A stretch of DNA of 64,000 nucleotides. Source: Roseitalea sp. MMSF_3546. GTDB lineage: Bacteria; Pseudomonadota; Alphaproteobacteria; Rhizobiales; Rhizobiaceae. Made by a program: the position numbers and the translations under genes. The stretch is taken from NCBI RefSeq assembly GCF_030732865.1, contig NZ_JASHKB010000012.1, positions 52,803 to 116,802 of the forward strand. The letters run 5' to 3'. Under the pieces are notes generated by a model. That model had not been told where the DNA came from. It searched no databases and saw only the letters and a list, made by a program, of their open reading frames with translations. Positions 45,688-60,804 of this stretch are shown here, piece by piece (position 1 is the first letter of the stretch; each line of letters begins with the position of its first letter).

Positions 45688-47580
45688 TCAGTTACCCGGC
45701 GACAGGGCGCGCTCGAGCGCGCTGCGGTTGAGCGTGACCGGAAACTCCTGCTGGAGCCGATTGACCATCTGGTTGAGCAGGTCGTCGGCGAGGCTGCCGC
45801 TGACCGCCTGGGGGAGGCGGTCGTCGAGTTGGTCGGCCCCGCCCACCGGATCGGAAATCTGCTCGATGCGGAAGACGATGCGGCGGCTGTCGGATGCGCC
45901 CGGCGCGACGCCGACCTCGCCGGGGCCGGCGGTGAAGATCTCGGCCAGGGCCGCATCGCCGATATCGGCGTCGGTGCCGGTTCGGCTCAGCCCGAACTTG
46001 GAATCGGCGCGATAGCCGTCCGCCTCGGCGATCGCGGCGGGGTCCGCGCCATCGCGCAGCCGGTCGGCGACCGAGCCGGCCTGTTCATCGAGCGCCGCCT
46101 GGGTCCGGTCGGCGCGCCAGTCCTCGATCACGCGCGCGCGCACCTCCTCGAGCGTGCGGGCGCGGTCGGGCTCGATGTCGGTGACCTCGTACCACAAGAA
46201 GCCCTCGCGGCCGGCATTGAGCGGGCGCGATTCCTGGCCGATCTCGGTCTCGAACGCCGCCTCGAGCAGGGCCCGGCGCTCGGGCAGGTCGGTGACGGCT
46301 GCGCCCTGTTCGTCCTGGCCCTGGCGGTCGATCGCATCGACGGTCTGCACGTTGAGGCGCACGCGCTCGGCCGCCTCGGCCATGGTGGCGCCGGCGGCGC
46401 GGGCATCCTCGTAGTCGTCATGGATGTCGAGCAGGATGTCGCGGGCCTCAAGCAGGGCGAGTTCGCTGCGGATCTCGGCACTGACCTCCTCGAACGGTCG
46501 CGTCTGGCCGGGAATGATCTCCGAAACCCGCACCAGCACCGGGCCGAAGGGGCCCTCGACGACGTCCGACACCGCGCCGGGCCGGTCGAGCGCGAAGGCG
46601 GCGTCGCCGACCGCGCCGGGCGCGTCATCCTCGGTGAAGGTGCCAAGCGTGATGTCGGCGACGCTGCGACCCATCTCCGCGGCGATGGTCTCGAAATCCG
46701 CGCCCGCATCGATGCGCTCGCGCACCGCCTCGGCCTGCTGTCGGTCCGAAAAGACGAGCTGCTGGATGGTGCGCTGCTCGGCGACCGCATAGCGCGCCTG
46801 GTTGTCCTGGTATTCGGCGCGCACGGTCGCGTCACTCACCGTGGCGGGATCGGCGATCGTCTCGGGCGTGAGCAGCACATACCGGATCGAGCGATATTCG
46901 GGTGCGCGGTAGCGCTCGGCATTGTCCTCGAAATAGGCCTGCAGTTCCTGATCGGTGGGCTCGCCCACGGGATCGATGGCGCCGGCCCCGATCTCGACGA
47001 AGGCGATGTCGCGGGTCTGGCCCTGATAGCGGTGCAGCGCATCAAGGAAGGTCTCGGGCACGGTGATGCCGTCGGAGACCGCCTCGACCACCTGCTGGCG
47101 GATCGCGGCCTTCTCCCGGTCGACGATGTAATCGGCCTCGCTCATGCCGACCTGGTTGAGCACGAAGCGGAACTGGCTGCGGTCGAAGCGCCCGTCCAGC
47201 CCCTGAAATGCCGGATCTTCGGCGATCAGGCCGGCGAGCCGGTCCTCGGACAGGCCAAGGCCCATCACCCGGGCCTGCTCGTCGAGCACGACCGAGCCGA
47301 CCATGCGCGCCTGAACCGCATTGTCGACGCCCAACAGCCGCGCCTGCTCGCGGGTCAGGCGCGTTCCCAGACGCTGCGATTCCAGCGCCAGCTGGCGGTC
47401 ATAGGCGAGCCGGTATTGCTGGACGGTGACGGCGGTGTCGCCGCTTTCCAGCACCACGTCGCCGCCGGCCCGGCCCAGGATCTGGTCGGAAATCCCCCAG
47501 ACCGCGAAGGACAGGATGAGCAGTATCAGCAAAAGCTTGGCGACCCAGGTGCGGGCGCCCTGGCGCAGCGTATCGAGCAT
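45688..47580 (-). CDS. ppiD: PpiD-like periplasmic chaperone / peptidyl-prolyl isomerase
   Basis: A 630-residue membrane-anchored foldase. A single N-terminal helix ([17 protein letters not shown]) follows a short basic tail. An N-terminal SurA-like chaperone region comes next ([20 protein letters not shown]). The parvulin-type region lies near the middle ([41 protein letters not shown]), and a second divergent half ends in a helical tail. It would help outer-membrane and secreted proteins fold after SecYEG exit. It heads the run with trpD, trpC, moaC and moeA and is divergent from tpiA. Confidence 0.9.
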   Translation of the reverse strand: MLDTLRQGARTWVAKLLLILLILSFAVWGISDQILGRAGGDVVLESGDTAVTVQQYRLAYDRQLALESQRLGTRLTREQARLLGVDNAVQARMVGSVVLDEQARVMGLGLSEDRLAGLIAEDPAFQGLDGRFDRSQFRFVLNQVGMSEADYIVDREKAAIRQQVVEAVSDGITVPETFLDALHRYQGQTRDIAFVEIGAGAIDPVGEPTDQELQAYFEDNAERYRAPEYRSIRYVLLTPETIADPATVSDATVRAEYQDNQARYAVAEQRTIQQLVFSDRQQAEAVRERIDAGADFETIAAEMGRSVADITLGTFTEDDAPGAVGDAAFALDRPGAVSDVVEGPFGPVLVRVSEIIPGQTRPFEEVSAEIRSELALLEARDILLDIHDDYEDARAAGATMAEAAERVRLNVQTVDAIDRQGQDEQGAAVTDLPERRALLEAAFETEIGQESRPLNAGREGFLWYEVTDIEPDRARTLEEVRARVIEDWRADRTQAALDEQAGSVADRLRDGADPAAIAEADGYRADSKFGLSRTGTDADIGDAALAEIFTAGPGEVGVAPGASDSRRIVFRIEQISDPVGGADQLDDRLPQAVSGSLADDLLNQMVNRLQQEFPVTLNRSALERALSPGN

Positions 47581-47715
47581 GGCGGGCCAATCGGGTTGTC
47601 TGGTTTCGCCCCGTTATTATGAACGCTTGGTCCGTTATGCAAGAAGCGGCGGCACGGGGCTTTTTTCCGAGGCCCGAAACGGCTAGGCCGTGGGCAGTGC
47701 ACAAGGAGGACATCG

Positions 47716-48483
47716 ATGGCCGACGCTAGACGCAAGCTGGTCGCCGGCAACTGGAAGATGAACGGCACCGGCGCCGACCTGCCCGAACTCAAGCGCATCG
47801 CCGACGGTGCGGCGGGCACGCGCGGCAATTCGCCCTATGACGTGGTGATCTGCCTGCCGGCGACGCTGATCGATCGGGCCGTGCGGATCGCGGTCGGATC
47901 GCCGCTGGGCATTGGCGGGCAGGACTGCCACGGCGCCGCCTCGGGCGCCCATACCGGCGACATCTCGGCCGGCATGCTGACCGATGCCGGCGCGAGCCAC
48001 GTCATCGTCGGCCATTCCGAGCGCCGCACCGATCACGGCGAGAGCGATGTCGACGTGCACGCCAAGGCGGTCGCGGCGATCGAGGCGGGCCTGATCGCGA
48101 TCATCTGCGTGGGCGAAACGCGCCAGGAGCGCGAGGCGGGCCGGGCGTTCGACGTCGTCGACGCGCAACTGGCCGGCTCGGTGCCCAGGCAGGCCACGGC
48201 CGAGAACACGGTCATCGCCTATGAGCCGGTCTGGGCCATCGGCACGGGGCTGACGCCCTCGCTGCACGATATCGAGGAGATGCACGCCCATATTCGCGGC
48301 CAGCTGGCCGGCGCGCTTGAATGGGAAGCCGACAACATGCGGATCGTGTATGGCGGATCGGTGAAGCCGGACAATGCGGGCGAAATCTTCCCGCTCGCCG
48401 ACGTCGACGGCGCGCTGGTCGGTGGAGCGAGCTTGAAATCGGCCGACTTCCTTGCCATCTGCGCGGCGTGCGAGGGGCGGTGA
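47716..48483 (+). CDS. tpiA: Triose-phosphate isomerase
   Basis: Interconverts dihydroxyacetone phosphate and glyceraldehyde 3-phosphate. The 255-residue barrel has GNWKMNG with the catalytic lysine, [13 protein letters not shown] with the electrophilic histidine, [15 protein letters not shown] with the catalytic glutamate, and a phosphate-binding [12 protein letters not shown]. The ribosome binding site AAGGAGGA, 5 bp before the ATG, is one of the strongest in the window. It is divergent from ppiD across about 135 bp that must hold both promoters. Confidence 0.96.
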   Translation: MADARRKLVAGNWKMNGTGADLPELKRIADGAAGTRGNSPYDVVICLPATLIDRAVRIAVGSPLGIGGQDCHGAASGAHTGDISAGMLTDAGASHVIVGHSERRTDHGESDVDVHAKAVAAIEAGLIAIICVGETRQEREAGRAFDVVDAQLAGSVPRQATAENTVIAYEPVWAIGTGLTPSLHDIEEMHAHIRGQLAGALEWEADNMRIVYGGSVKPDNAGEIFPLADVDGALVGGASLKSADFLAICAACEGR

Positions 48484-48616
48484 ACGGGCCGGCCCGCGCC
48501 TCTTGGCAGGCCGGGCCAAGCCATGTAAGGACGCCCGTCAGTCAGCGCCCCAGCACCTGAGACCCGTTCGTTTGTGACATGAAGCGCCCCGCACGGCGCG
48601 ATGAAAGCCGAGCCCG

Positions 48617-49039
48617 ATGGAAACCATTTTGATCGTCATCCACCTTCTGATCGTGATCGCGCTGGTGGCGGTGGTGCTGCTGCAGCGTTCCGAAGGCGGC
48701 GGTCTGGGCATTGGCGGCGGCGGCAATGTGATGAGCGCGCGCGGGGCGGCCAACACGCTCACGCGCACCACGGCGATCCTGGCGGCGGCGTTCTTCGTCA
48801 CTTCGGTGGCGCTGGGGCTTCTGGGCCGCTACGGGCAGGACCCGACCGACGTGCTCGACCGGATCCCCTCGATCGGCGAGACCCAGCCCGGTGCGGACGT
48901 GCCGACGGGCGATGGCGTGCTCGACCTTCTGGGCGGCGAGGAGAGCGCTCCGTCGGGCGGCGTTCCCACCGAAAACGAGGTTCCGGCAACCGGCGTGCCG
49001 ACCGATGACGGCCCGTCGGGCGGCGTTCCCAACAACTGA
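48617..49039 (+). CDS. secG: Protein translocase subunit SecG
   Basis: Small subunit of the SecYEG channel. The 140-residue protein has two membrane helices (ILIVIHLLIVIALVAVVLL and TAILAAAFFVTSVALGLLG) separated by the family loop RSEGGGLGIGGGGNVMS. The C-terminal 55 residues are a low-complexity tail with repeated GGVPT-like units, longer than in E. coli SecG but common in alphaproteobacteria. It lies between tpiA and pyrG, a conserved order in the group. Confidence 0.93.
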   Translation: METILIVIHLLIVIALVAVVLLQRSEGGGLGIGGGGNVMSARGAANTLTRTTAILAAAFFVTSVALGLLGRYGQDPTDVLDRIPSIGETQPGADVPTGDGVLDLLGGEESAPSGGVPTENEVPATGVPTDDGPSGGVPNN

Positions 49040-49168
49040 TCGGCGGGACCCTGGCCGCGCCTGCCCGTCCGAGCGGCCATATCGCAGCCGGACCGCAACC
49101 ATCCACACGGCGATCCATGCATGGCGATCTTTTCCTTTGCGGAATCGCCGCTCGCCGTCTAAGCGTGA

Positions 49169-50803
<1,635 letters not shown>

Positions 50804-50826
50804 TCTCACTCGGGGGCGGTCGCATC

Positions 50827-50855
50827 TTGCCCTGGCCGCATTTGTCGTGTATGCA
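50827..50855 (+). promoter_or_regulatory. Candidate promoter of the cold-shock gene
   Basis: TTGCCC and TATGCA with a 17-bp spacer lie within the 195-bp gap upstream of the cold-shock gene. This would give a leader of about 140 nt, which includes a 6-bp GC stem (GCGGCC/GGCCGC) at 50950-50967. Long structured leaders are usual for cold-shock genes. Match by eye only. Confidence 0.3.
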
Positions 50856-50998
50856 GCGCGTATCGACCCAATTTTGGCCTGGCGATCTTTGGCCTCGCGT
50901 TATCCACGCTGCTGACGTCATCTCTTCCAAAATACGATTCGATCGGAAAGCGGCCCGGCTTGGCCGCACGTCACATGCGTTTGAAAAGGATACGCGCC

Positions 50999-51208
50999 AT
51001 GGCAACAGGTACAGTCAAGTGGTTCAACACCACCAAGGGTTTCGGCTTCATCGAGCCCGAAACGGGCGGCAAGGATGTGTTCGTTCACATCTCGGCAGTG
51101 CAGCGCTCGGGCATGCATGGCCTCGATGAAGGCCAGAAAGTCAATTACGAAGTCGTCGAGGACTCGCGCACCGGCAAGAGCTCGGCCGAACACCTTTCGG
51201 CCGCCTGA
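50999..51208 (+). CDS. Cold-shock domain protein
   Basis: A 69-residue single-domain nucleic-acid chaperone. The RNP1 motif is KGFGFIEPE and the RNP2 motif is DVFVHISAV, preceded by the usual GTVKWFN start. The ATG at 50999 has AAAGGA 9 bp upstream. It has its own long leader and a strong terminator and so forms a monocistronic unit. Which cspA paralogue it corresponds to cannot be told. Confidence 0.95.
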   Translation: MATGTVKWFNTTKGFGFIEPETGGKDVFVHISAVQRSGMHGLDEGQKVNYEVVEDSRTGKSSAEHLSAA

Positions 51209-51278
51209 GCGGTTCGCGCCGTCCCGGCCCACCCGGCCGATGGCAGCCCGGTCATTGGCCGGCTCGCCCGACACCAGG

Positions 51279-51307
51279 ACCCCGCCATCGCCGGCGGGGT
51301 TTTTTTT
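51279..51307 (+). terminator. Intrinsic terminator of the cold-shock gene
   Basis: A stem of 7 GC pairs (CCCCGCC with GGCGGGG, 6-nt loop), plus an A-T pair at its base, is followed by eight T residues at 51300-51307. This is the clearest rho-independent terminator in the window. Confidence 0.9.
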
Positions 51308-51358
51308 GACCGTCATCGACGGCCTGCCGTGGCCGGGCCGGTCGTGCCGGCATGATTG

Positions 51359-51916
51359 TCAGGCCGCGTCCTTCCACTTGATCGAGCACCCCATGGAGGC
51401 GACCTGCTCGCGCGGCCCCTTGCCGGTCTCGGCGATCTGTTTCATGGCCTCGAAAAGGTCGCGGCGGGCATCGACCGCGCCGGCGGTCTTGTGCGCCGAA
51501 TCGAGCCGGCCGCGATATTGCAGTTCGAGATCGGCGTTGAAGCCGAAGAAGTCGGGCGTGCAGGCCGCGTTCCAGCTGCGCGCCAGCGTCTGGTCCTCGT
51601 CGTAAAGGTAGGGAAAGGTGAAGCCATGCGCCTGGGCGAAGGCCTTCATGTTGTCGAAGGAATCCTCGGGATGGCTCCGGGCGTCGTTGGACGAGACCGC
51701 CACGAAACCGATGCCGAGCGCCTTGAGCTCGGCGGCTTCGCGCACGATCCGGTCGATGACCGCCTTCACATAGGGGCAATGATTGCAGATGAACACGACG
51801 ACCAGGCCGTTGGGCCCGGCCTGATCGAGCACCGAGCGGGTCTGTCCGTCCACGCCCACAAGGCGGGCGTCGACGGGCTTCCAGCCGAATTCGCACACGG
51901 GTGGTATGGCAGCCAT
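51359..51916 (-). CDS. Thioredoxin-fold redoxin family protein
   Basis: A 185-residue cytosolic protein of the peroxiredoxin/AhpC-TSA-like group. The possible redox motif is VVFICNHCPYVKAVI, with C44 and C47 as CNHC, typical of a conserved thioredoxin-family subgroup in which the disulfide motif is followed by PY. GIGFVAVSSNDA and TPDFFGFNADLELQYRG are further family features. The ATG at 51916 has AGGAG upstream; the frame is open to 52066. Its substrate is unknown. It is convergent with the cold-shock gene. Confidence 0.85.
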   Translation of the reverse strand: MAAIPPVCEFGWKPVDARLVGVDGQTRSVLDQAGPNGLVVVFICNHCPYVKAVIDRIVREAAELKALGIGFVAVSSNDARSHPEDSFDNMKAFAQAHGFTFPYLYDEDQTLARSWNAACTPDFFGFNADLELQYRGRLDSAHKTAGAVDARRDLFEAMKQIAETGKGPREQVASMGCSIKWKDAA

Positions 51917-52087
51917 TGTCAGTCTCCTGCGAGCTGAGGTGATCGTCGGGCGCGGGCACGCGCTCCCGGCCTTGCGGCACATGCTGGCACGAGACGGCCG
52001 CGCGAACCAGCCCCACCGGCCGCCTGAACGGCATCGAAGCAATGCCGCGGCACGGGCCTTGCGCATCGGCGGGACGGGGCGGAACGG

Positions 52088-52163
52088 TGGTGAGCGCGCA
52101 GGGGCTCGAACCCTGGACCTACTGATTAAAAGTCAGTTGCTCTACCAGCTGAGCTACGCGCTC
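52088..52163 (-). tRNA. tRNA-Lys (anticodon TTT)
   Basis: Read on the minus strand the sequence folds as a standard cloverleaf. The acceptor stem is GAGCGCG with CGCGCTC. The D arm has AGCTGGTAGA. The anticodon arm is ACTGA-CTTTTAA-TCAGT with anticodon TTT. The T arm is CAGGG-TTCGAGC-CCCTG. The discriminator is A, and the CCA end is encoded at 52090-52088. Confidence 0.97.
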
Positions 52164-52503
52164 CCGACAAGGGAAGCCGCGCCGGTGTGTGCCAGGCGCG
52201 GGCAGGCGGTGCATACGCAAATGCCCCGCGCCGGTCAACCGCGATTGTCGCGCGGCGCGGCCCGGGCCGGGCGGCCGCGCCGAGCAGGCGGGCGGAGCGG
52301 GCACCGAACCAGTTGCGCCCGCCCCGCTCCGTCCGGCCCGGTCAATCGGTCGCGCTTGCGGGCATGTGATTGGCGTGTGACGGCCCGAGCGATTATGTCA
52401 TAGGCGGTGCGTCGGTCCGGTCCCGCATGGCTGCGGGCGGTGGGCGCGGATCGGCGGCAGGCAAGGGCGCGCGCGGCGCGCCGGCAGAGCGAAGGCGGAG
52501 GCC
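52164..52503. other. Non-coding region between tRNA-Lys and ccdA
   Basis: About 340 bp of very GC-rich sequence. It must contain the promoters of tRNA-Lys (minus strand) and of ccdA (plus strand), but I see no convincing promoter boxes, repeats or gene. GGCGGAGG just before 52504 is the ccdA ribosome binding site. Confidence 0.5.
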
Positions 52504-53274
52504 ATGGCGATCGATGTATCCTTTGCGGCGGCCCTCGGGGCGGGGGCGATCTCCTTTCTGAGCCCGTGCGTGCTGCCATTGGTGCCGCCTTATCTGTGCT
52601 ACATGGCCGGCGTGTCGATGGACGATTTTCGCGACGGCGAGCTCGCGCCGGACGCATCGGGCGCGGCGACCGCGCGCGCGGCGGCCGTCCGCCTGCCGCT
52701 GATCACCGCGGCGCTTGCCTTCATCGCCGGCTTTACCACCGTCTTCGTGGCGCTCGGGGCGGGCGCGTCGACGATCGGCGGCGTCCTGCGCGCCTGGCAG
52801 ACCGAACTCGCCATGGTCGCGGGCGTCATCATCATCGTCATGGGGCTCAACTTCCTGGGCGTGTTCCGCATCGGGCTGCTCGCGCGCGAAGCGCGCTTTC
52901 AGACCCAGGGCGTCCCGGCCAATCCGGCCGCCGCCTATCTGATGGGGCTGGCCTTCGCCTTCGGCTGGACGCCGTGCATCGGCCCGGTGCTCGGGCCGAT
53001 CCTGACGCTGGCCGGCGCGCAGGACAGTGTCGGCCATGGCGCGGCGCTGCTGGCGGTCTATTCGGCCGGGCTGGGCATTCCGTTCATGATCGCGGCGATG
53101 TTCTCGAGCGCCTTCATGCGCTTTCTGACGCGCTTCCGGACGCATCTGGGCACGGTGGAAAAGGCGATCGGCGTGCTGCTCGTGCTTGCGGGCGTGCTGT
53201 TCCTGACCGGCGGCATGCAGGCCATGGCATTCTGGTTGCTCGAGCGTTTTCCGGCACTTGGCCAGTTGGGCTGA
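52504..53274 (+). CDS. ccdA: Cytochrome c biogenesis protein CcdA
   Basis: A 256-residue inner-membrane protein that carries electrons from thioredoxin to the periplasm for cytochrome c maturation and related thiol reduction. It has about six hydrophobic helices. The paired reactive cysteines are in ISFLSPCVLPLVPPYLCYMA and FGWTPCIGPVLGPILTLA, the two mirrored halves of the family. It is the only recognised cytochrome c biogenesis gene in the window. Confidence 0.93.
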   Translation: MAIDVSFAAALGAGAISFLSPCVLPLVPPYLCYMAGVSMDDFRDGELAPDASGAATARAAAVRLPLITAALAFIAGFTTVFVALGAGASTIGGVLRAWQTELAMVAGVIIIVMGLNFLGVFRIGLLAREARFQTQGVPANPAAAYLMGLAFAFGWTPCIGPVLGPILTLAGAQDSVGHGAALLAVYSAGLGIPFMIAAMFSSAFMRFLTRFRTHLGTVEKAIGVLLVLAGVLFLTGGMQAMAFWLLERFPALGQLG

Positions 53275-53381
53275 AACGACGAATCAACCGCGCCGCCGGC
53301 AAACGCACACCGCGTATGGAAACGGCACGGTTTTGCCGCTAAGCGGGGCGCATCGACCGGCCCCGCAAGCGGAGGATGCCC

Positions 53382-54746
53382 ATGGCCCGTTCCTGTCTGA
53401 CCATCGTCCTGGCCGCCGGGGCGGGCACGCGCATGAAGTCGGACCGGCCCAAGGTGCTGCACGAGGTTGCCGGGCTGCCCATGGTCGCCCATGTCACCGC
53501 CGCCGCGCGCGCGGCGGGCGCCGACCGGCTGGCGGTCGTCGTCGGCCATGGCGCCGATGCGGTGCGCGCGGGCCTTGGCGCGCTCGAGGGCGAGGCGCGG
53601 TTCTTCGAGCAGGCCCCGCAACTGGGGACGGCCCATGCGGTGCAGGCGGCGCGCGCGGCGATCGACGAGGGCGCCGATGACGTTGTGGTGCTGTTCGGCG
53701 ACACGCCGCTGATCGAGGCCGAAACGCTTGCGGCGGCGCGGGCGCGGCTGGCCGAGGGCGCCGATCTGGTCGTCGTCGGTTTTCGGCCCGCCGATCCGCA
53801 TGGCTATGGCCGGCTGATCGAACGGGACGGCGAGCTCGTGGCCATCCGCGAGCATCGCGACGCGAGCGCGGCCGAACGCGCGGTCGGCCTGTGCAATGGC
53901 GGGCTGATGGCGTTCGCCGGCCGCCAGATGGGCGCGCTCCTCGATGCGATCGGCAACGACAACGCAAAGGGCGAATACTACATGACCGATGCGGTCGCCA
54001 TCGCCCATGGGCGCGGGCTCGATGTGCGCGCCATCGAGGCGCCGGTCGAACAGGTGCTCGGCGTCAACACGCCGGTCGAACTGGCCGATGCCGAAGCGAT
54101 CTGGCAGGCGCGGCGACGGCGGGCGCTGATGCTGTCGGGCGTGGCGATGACCGCGCCCGAAACGGTGTTCCTGAACCACGACACGCAGATTGCACCGGGC
54201 GCGCGCATCGAGCCGAATGTCGTCTTCGGCCCGGGCGCGAGGGTGCAGGCGGGCGCCACCATCCGCGCCTTCAGCCACATCGAGGGCGCCCATGTGGGGC
54301 CGGGCGCGGTCGTCGGGCCCTATGCGCGGCTGCGGCCGGGTGCGGTGCTCGGCGCCGATGCGCGCGTGGGCAATTTCGTCGAGGTCAAGAATGCGGCGAT
54401 CGAGACCGGCGCCAAGGTCAATCACCTCAGCTATATCGGCGATGCGTCCGTCGGCGAGAAGGCCAATATCGGCGCGGGCACGATCACCTGCAATTATGAC
54501 GGCTACAACAAGCATCGCACCGAGATCGGCGCGGGCGCCTTCATCGGCTCCAATTCCTCGCTGGTCGCCCCGGTGGAGATCGGCGCCAATGCCTATGTCG
54601 CCTCGGGCAGCGTGATCACCCGGCCCGTGCCAGACGATTCGGTCGGCTTCGGCCGGGCGCGGCAGGAGAACAAGCAAGGGTTCGCCTCGGTGCTGCGCCA
54701 GCGCTTTTCGGGGCTCAGGGACCGGCTGCGCGCGGACAGCGATTAG
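53382..54746 (+). CDS. glmU: Bifunctional UDP-GlcNAc pyrophosphorylase / glucosamine-1-phosphate acetyltransferase
   Basis: Makes UDP-N-acetylglucosamine for peptidoglycan and lipopolysaccharide. The 454-residue protein has the uridylyltransferase domain first ([20 protein letters not shown]) and a left-handed beta-helix acetyltransferase domain from about residue 250 ([37 protein letters not shown]). GGAGG at 53371-53375 touches an ATG at 53376 but is 6 bp from the ATG at 53382, so the latter is preferred. Confidence 0.95.
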   Translation: MARSCLTIVLAAGAGTRMKSDRPKVLHEVAGLPMVAHVTAAARAAGADRLAVVVGHGADAVRAGLGALEGEARFFEQAPQLGTAHAVQAARAAIDEGADDVVVLFGDTPLIEAETLAAARARLAEGADLVVVGFRPADPHGYGRLIERDGELVAIREHRDASAAERAVGLCNGGLMAFAGRQMGALLDAIGNDNAKGEYYMTDAVAIAHGRGLDVRAIEAPVEQVLGVNTPVELADAEAIWQARRRRALMLSGVAMTAPETVFLNHDTQIAPGARIEPNVVFGPGARVQAGATIRAFSHIEGAHVGPGAVVGPYARLRPGAVLGADARVGNFVEVKNAAIETGAKVNHLSYIGDASVGEKANIGAGTITCNYDGYNKHRTEIGAGAFIGSNSSLVAPVEIGANAYVASGSVITRPVPDDSVGFGRARQENKQGFASVLRQRFSGLRDRLRADSD

Positions 54747-54776
54747 GGTCTGTTGACGCCTTCGGACCGGACCTGT

Positions 54777-56885
54777 TCAGCCGGCCGACAAGAGCTGCAC
54801 GGCGGTGTCGCGCTCGAACAGGTAGAGCAGCGGCCGCAGGGCCTTGCCGCGTGGCTGGCCGAGTTCGGGGTCGGCGTCGAGCACCATCCGCGCATCGACG
54901 CGCGCGGTCGCCAGCAGGTCGCCATGCGCCTCCAGCCGGGCGAGCCGGAAGCCGGGCATGCCCGATTGCCGCGTGCCGAGGATCTCGCCCTCGCCGCGCA
55001 GGCGCAGATCCTCCTCGGCGATCACGAAGCCGTCCTCTGTCTGGCGCATGACGTTGAGCCGCGCGCGGGCGGTCTCGCCGAGCGGTTCCTTGTAGAGCAG
55101 GATGCAGGTCGAGGCCCGCTCGCCGCGCCCGACGCGGCCGCGCAGCTGATGCAGCTGGGAAAGGCCGAAACGCTCGGCATGCTCGATGACGATGATCGTC
55201 GCATCGGGCACGTCGACGCCGACCTCGATCACGGTCGTGGCGACCAGAATGCGTGTGCGCCCCGATTTGAAGGCGTCCATGGCCGCGTCCTTGTCGGCGC
55301 CGCGCATGCGGCCATGGACGAGCCCGACCTGGCTGCCGAATCGGGCGGCGAGCGCGCGATGGCGGTCCTGCGCGGAGGTGACCGGCAGGTCCTCGCTGTC
55401 TTCGACCAGCGGGCAGATCCAGTAGGCCTTGTGGCCGCGCGCCAGCGCGGTGGCGATGCGCTGGAGCAGCGTGTCGAGCCGGGTGAAGGGCAGGGCGATG
55501 GTCGTCACCGGCTTGCGGCCGGCGGGCTTCTCGTCGAGCCGGGAGACATCCATGTCGCCATAGGCGGTGAGCACCAGCGTGCGCGGGATCGGCGTTGCGG
55601 TCATCACCAGCATGTCGACGGCCTGGCCCTTGCGCGCCAGCATCAGCCGTTGGTGCACGCCGAAGCGGTGCTGCTCGTCGATGATCGCAAGGCCGAGATC
55701 GGCAAAGCCGACGCTTTCCTGAAACACCGCGTGGGTGCCGATCACGATGTCGGTGTCGCCGGAGGCGAGCGCGCCCAGGATCTGGGCGCGGCGGGCGCCC
55801 TTTTCGCGGCCGGTGAGCAGCGCCACGCGCAGGCCGGCGCGTTCGGCGAGCGGGGCGATGGTGGCATGGTGCTGGCGGGCGAGCACCTCGGTGGGCGCCA
55901 TGAGCGCGCCTTGCGTGCCCGCCTCGACGGCGCGGGCCAGCGCCATCAGCGCGACGATGGTCTTGCCCGAGCCGACATCGCCCTGCAGCAGGCGCAGCAT
56001 GCGCGCGCTCACGCTCATGTCGGCGGCGATCTCGTCGAAGGCGCGCTGCTGGGCACCGGTCAGTTCGTGGCCGAATGCCTGGCGGACGGCGCCGACCAGA
56101 TGGCCGTCGCCGATGAGCGGTCGGCCCTTCTTGACCTTCATCCGGCGCCGCACGACCGCCAGCGCGAGCTGGCCGGCGAGCAGTTCGTCATAGGCGAGCC
56201 GGCGTCTGGCGGGCGATTGCAGCGCGATGTCCGCGGCCGTTTCGGGGTTGTGCAGGCGGCGCAGCGCCTCGGCAAAGCCCGGCCACTCGCCCTTGAGAAT
56301 GACCGTGGGGTCGAGCCAGTCGTCGAGCCTTGGCAGGCGGTCGAGCGCCTGCAGGATCGCCTTGCGCAGCACCTTTGGCGAAAGCCCGGCCGTGAGCGGG
56401 TAGACAGGCTCGATCAGCGGCAGGTCGGCGGCATTTCCGGCAAGCACCATATGGTCGGGATGGACCATCGAGGCGCGGCCGTTGAACCACTCCACCTTGC
56501 CCGAAACGATGACATCGGCGCCCACGGGCAGGGCGCGTTCGAGCCAGCTTCGCCGGGCGTGAAAGAAGGTCAGCGCGATCTCGCCGGATGCGTCGTGGGC
56601 GAAGACACGCGCCGGCGTGTTCGACTTGCCGGACGGGGCTGGCTGGAAGCGGTCGACATGCAGGTCGAGCGTGACGATGGTGCCCGGCGTCGCGCCCATG
56701 ATGGTCGGCCGGTGGCTGCGGTCGATCACCGAATGGGGCAGGTGGAACAACAGCGCGCCGATATGGGGCACGTCGCGCTCGCCGCCATAGGCCGTCACCT
56801 GGCCGATCAGCGCGGCAAGCTTGGAGCCCACGCCGTCGAGCGAGGTGACCGGCGCAAACAGCGGATCGAGGACCGAAGGGCGCAT
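54777..56885 (-). CDS. recG: ATP-dependent DNA helicase RecG
   Basis: Branch-migrating helicase that remodels stalled forks. The 702-residue protein has an N-terminal wedge/OB region, then helicase motif I LQGDVGSGKTIVALMAL, the DEQHRFG form of motif II, motif III TATPIPRTL, and C-terminal motifs including DATIIVIEHAERFGLSQLHQ and LRGRVGRGE. It is divergent from sdhE and mfd. This recG-sdhE-mfd arrangement is standard in the group. Confidence 0.96.
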   Translation of the reverse strand: MRPSVLDPLFAPVTSLDGVGSKLAALIGQVTAYGGERDVPHIGALLFHLPHSVIDRSHRPTIMGATPGTIVTLDLHVDRFQPAPSGKSNTPARVFAHDASGEIALTFFHARRSWLERALPVGADVIVSGKVEWFNGRASMVHPDHMVLAGNAADLPLIEPVYPLTAGLSPKVLRKAILQALDRLPRLDDWLDPTVILKGEWPGFAEALRRLHNPETAADIALQSPARRRLAYDELLAGQLALAVVRRRMKVKKGRPLIGDGHLVGAVRQAFGHELTGAQQRAFDEIAADMSVSARMLRLLQGDVGSGKTIVALMALARAVEAGTQGALMAPTEVLARQHHATIAPLAERAGLRVALLTGREKGARRAQILGALASGDTDIVIGTHAVFQESVGFADLGLAIIDEQHRFGVHQRLMLARKGQAVDMLVMTATPIPRTLVLTAYGDMDVSRLDEKPAGRKPVTTIALPFTRLDTLLQRIATALARGHKAYWICPLVEDSEDLPVTSAQDRHRALAARFGSQVGLVHGRMRGADKDAAMDAFKSGRTRILVATTVIEVGVDVPDATIIVIEHAERFGLSQLHQLRGRVGRGERASTCILLYKEPLGETARARLNVMRQTEDGFVIAEEDLRLRGEGEILGTRQSGMPGFRLARLEAHGDLLATARVDARMVLDADPELGQPRGKALRPLLYLFERDTAVQLLSAG

Positions 56886-57006
56886 GCACCGGTTATGTTG
56901 GGGCGGCGTTCCAAGATCAAGGCTGACAGCGCGGCGTGCCGACGCTATATGCGGCGCGGTGTGCCGCCGGGCACTACAATTTCATGCAGCGTCCGCCCAT
57001 ATTGAG

Positions 57007-57282
57007 ATGACCGCACCATCAAGTCTCGACCACCGCCGCCGCCGCGCGCGCTTCCGCGCCTGGCATCGCGGCATGAAGGAGATGGACCTGATCCTTGGCG
57101 GCTATGCCGATGCGCATGTGGCGGCGATGGATGCGCAAGCCCTGGCCGAGTTCGAGGCGCTGATGGAGATCCTCGACCGCGATCTGGTCAAATGGTTCAC
57201 CGGAGAGAGCCCGGTCCCGGCCGCCCATGACACCGCCCTGTTCCGCGCCATATGCGCGCACCACCGGATCGAACTGACCTGA
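57007..57282 (+). CDS. sdhE: FAD assembly factor SdhE
   Basis: A 91-residue protein that promotes covalent flavin attachment to succinate dehydrogenase. The family signature is RAWHRGMKEMDLILGGYAD, the RGxxE motif with E29. VKWFTGESPVP follows. The ATG at 57007 is chosen because it gives the usual short N-terminus. mfd starts 2 bp after the stop, so the two genes are in one transcript. Confidence 0.93.
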   Translation: MTAPSSLDHRRRRARFRAWHRGMKEMDLILGGYADAHVAAMDAQALAEFEALMEILDRDLVKWFTGESPVPAAHDTALFRAICAHHRIELT

Positions 57283-57284
57283 CC

Positions 57285-60788
<3,504 letters not shown>

Positions 60789-60804
60789 GGCGGGCAGGGG
60801 GCGG

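Noticed and set aside
53376..53381. ATG at 53376 as the glmU start
   Set aside because: It directly abuts GGAGG, leaving no spacing for the ribosome. ATG 53382 has the proper 6-bp spacing.
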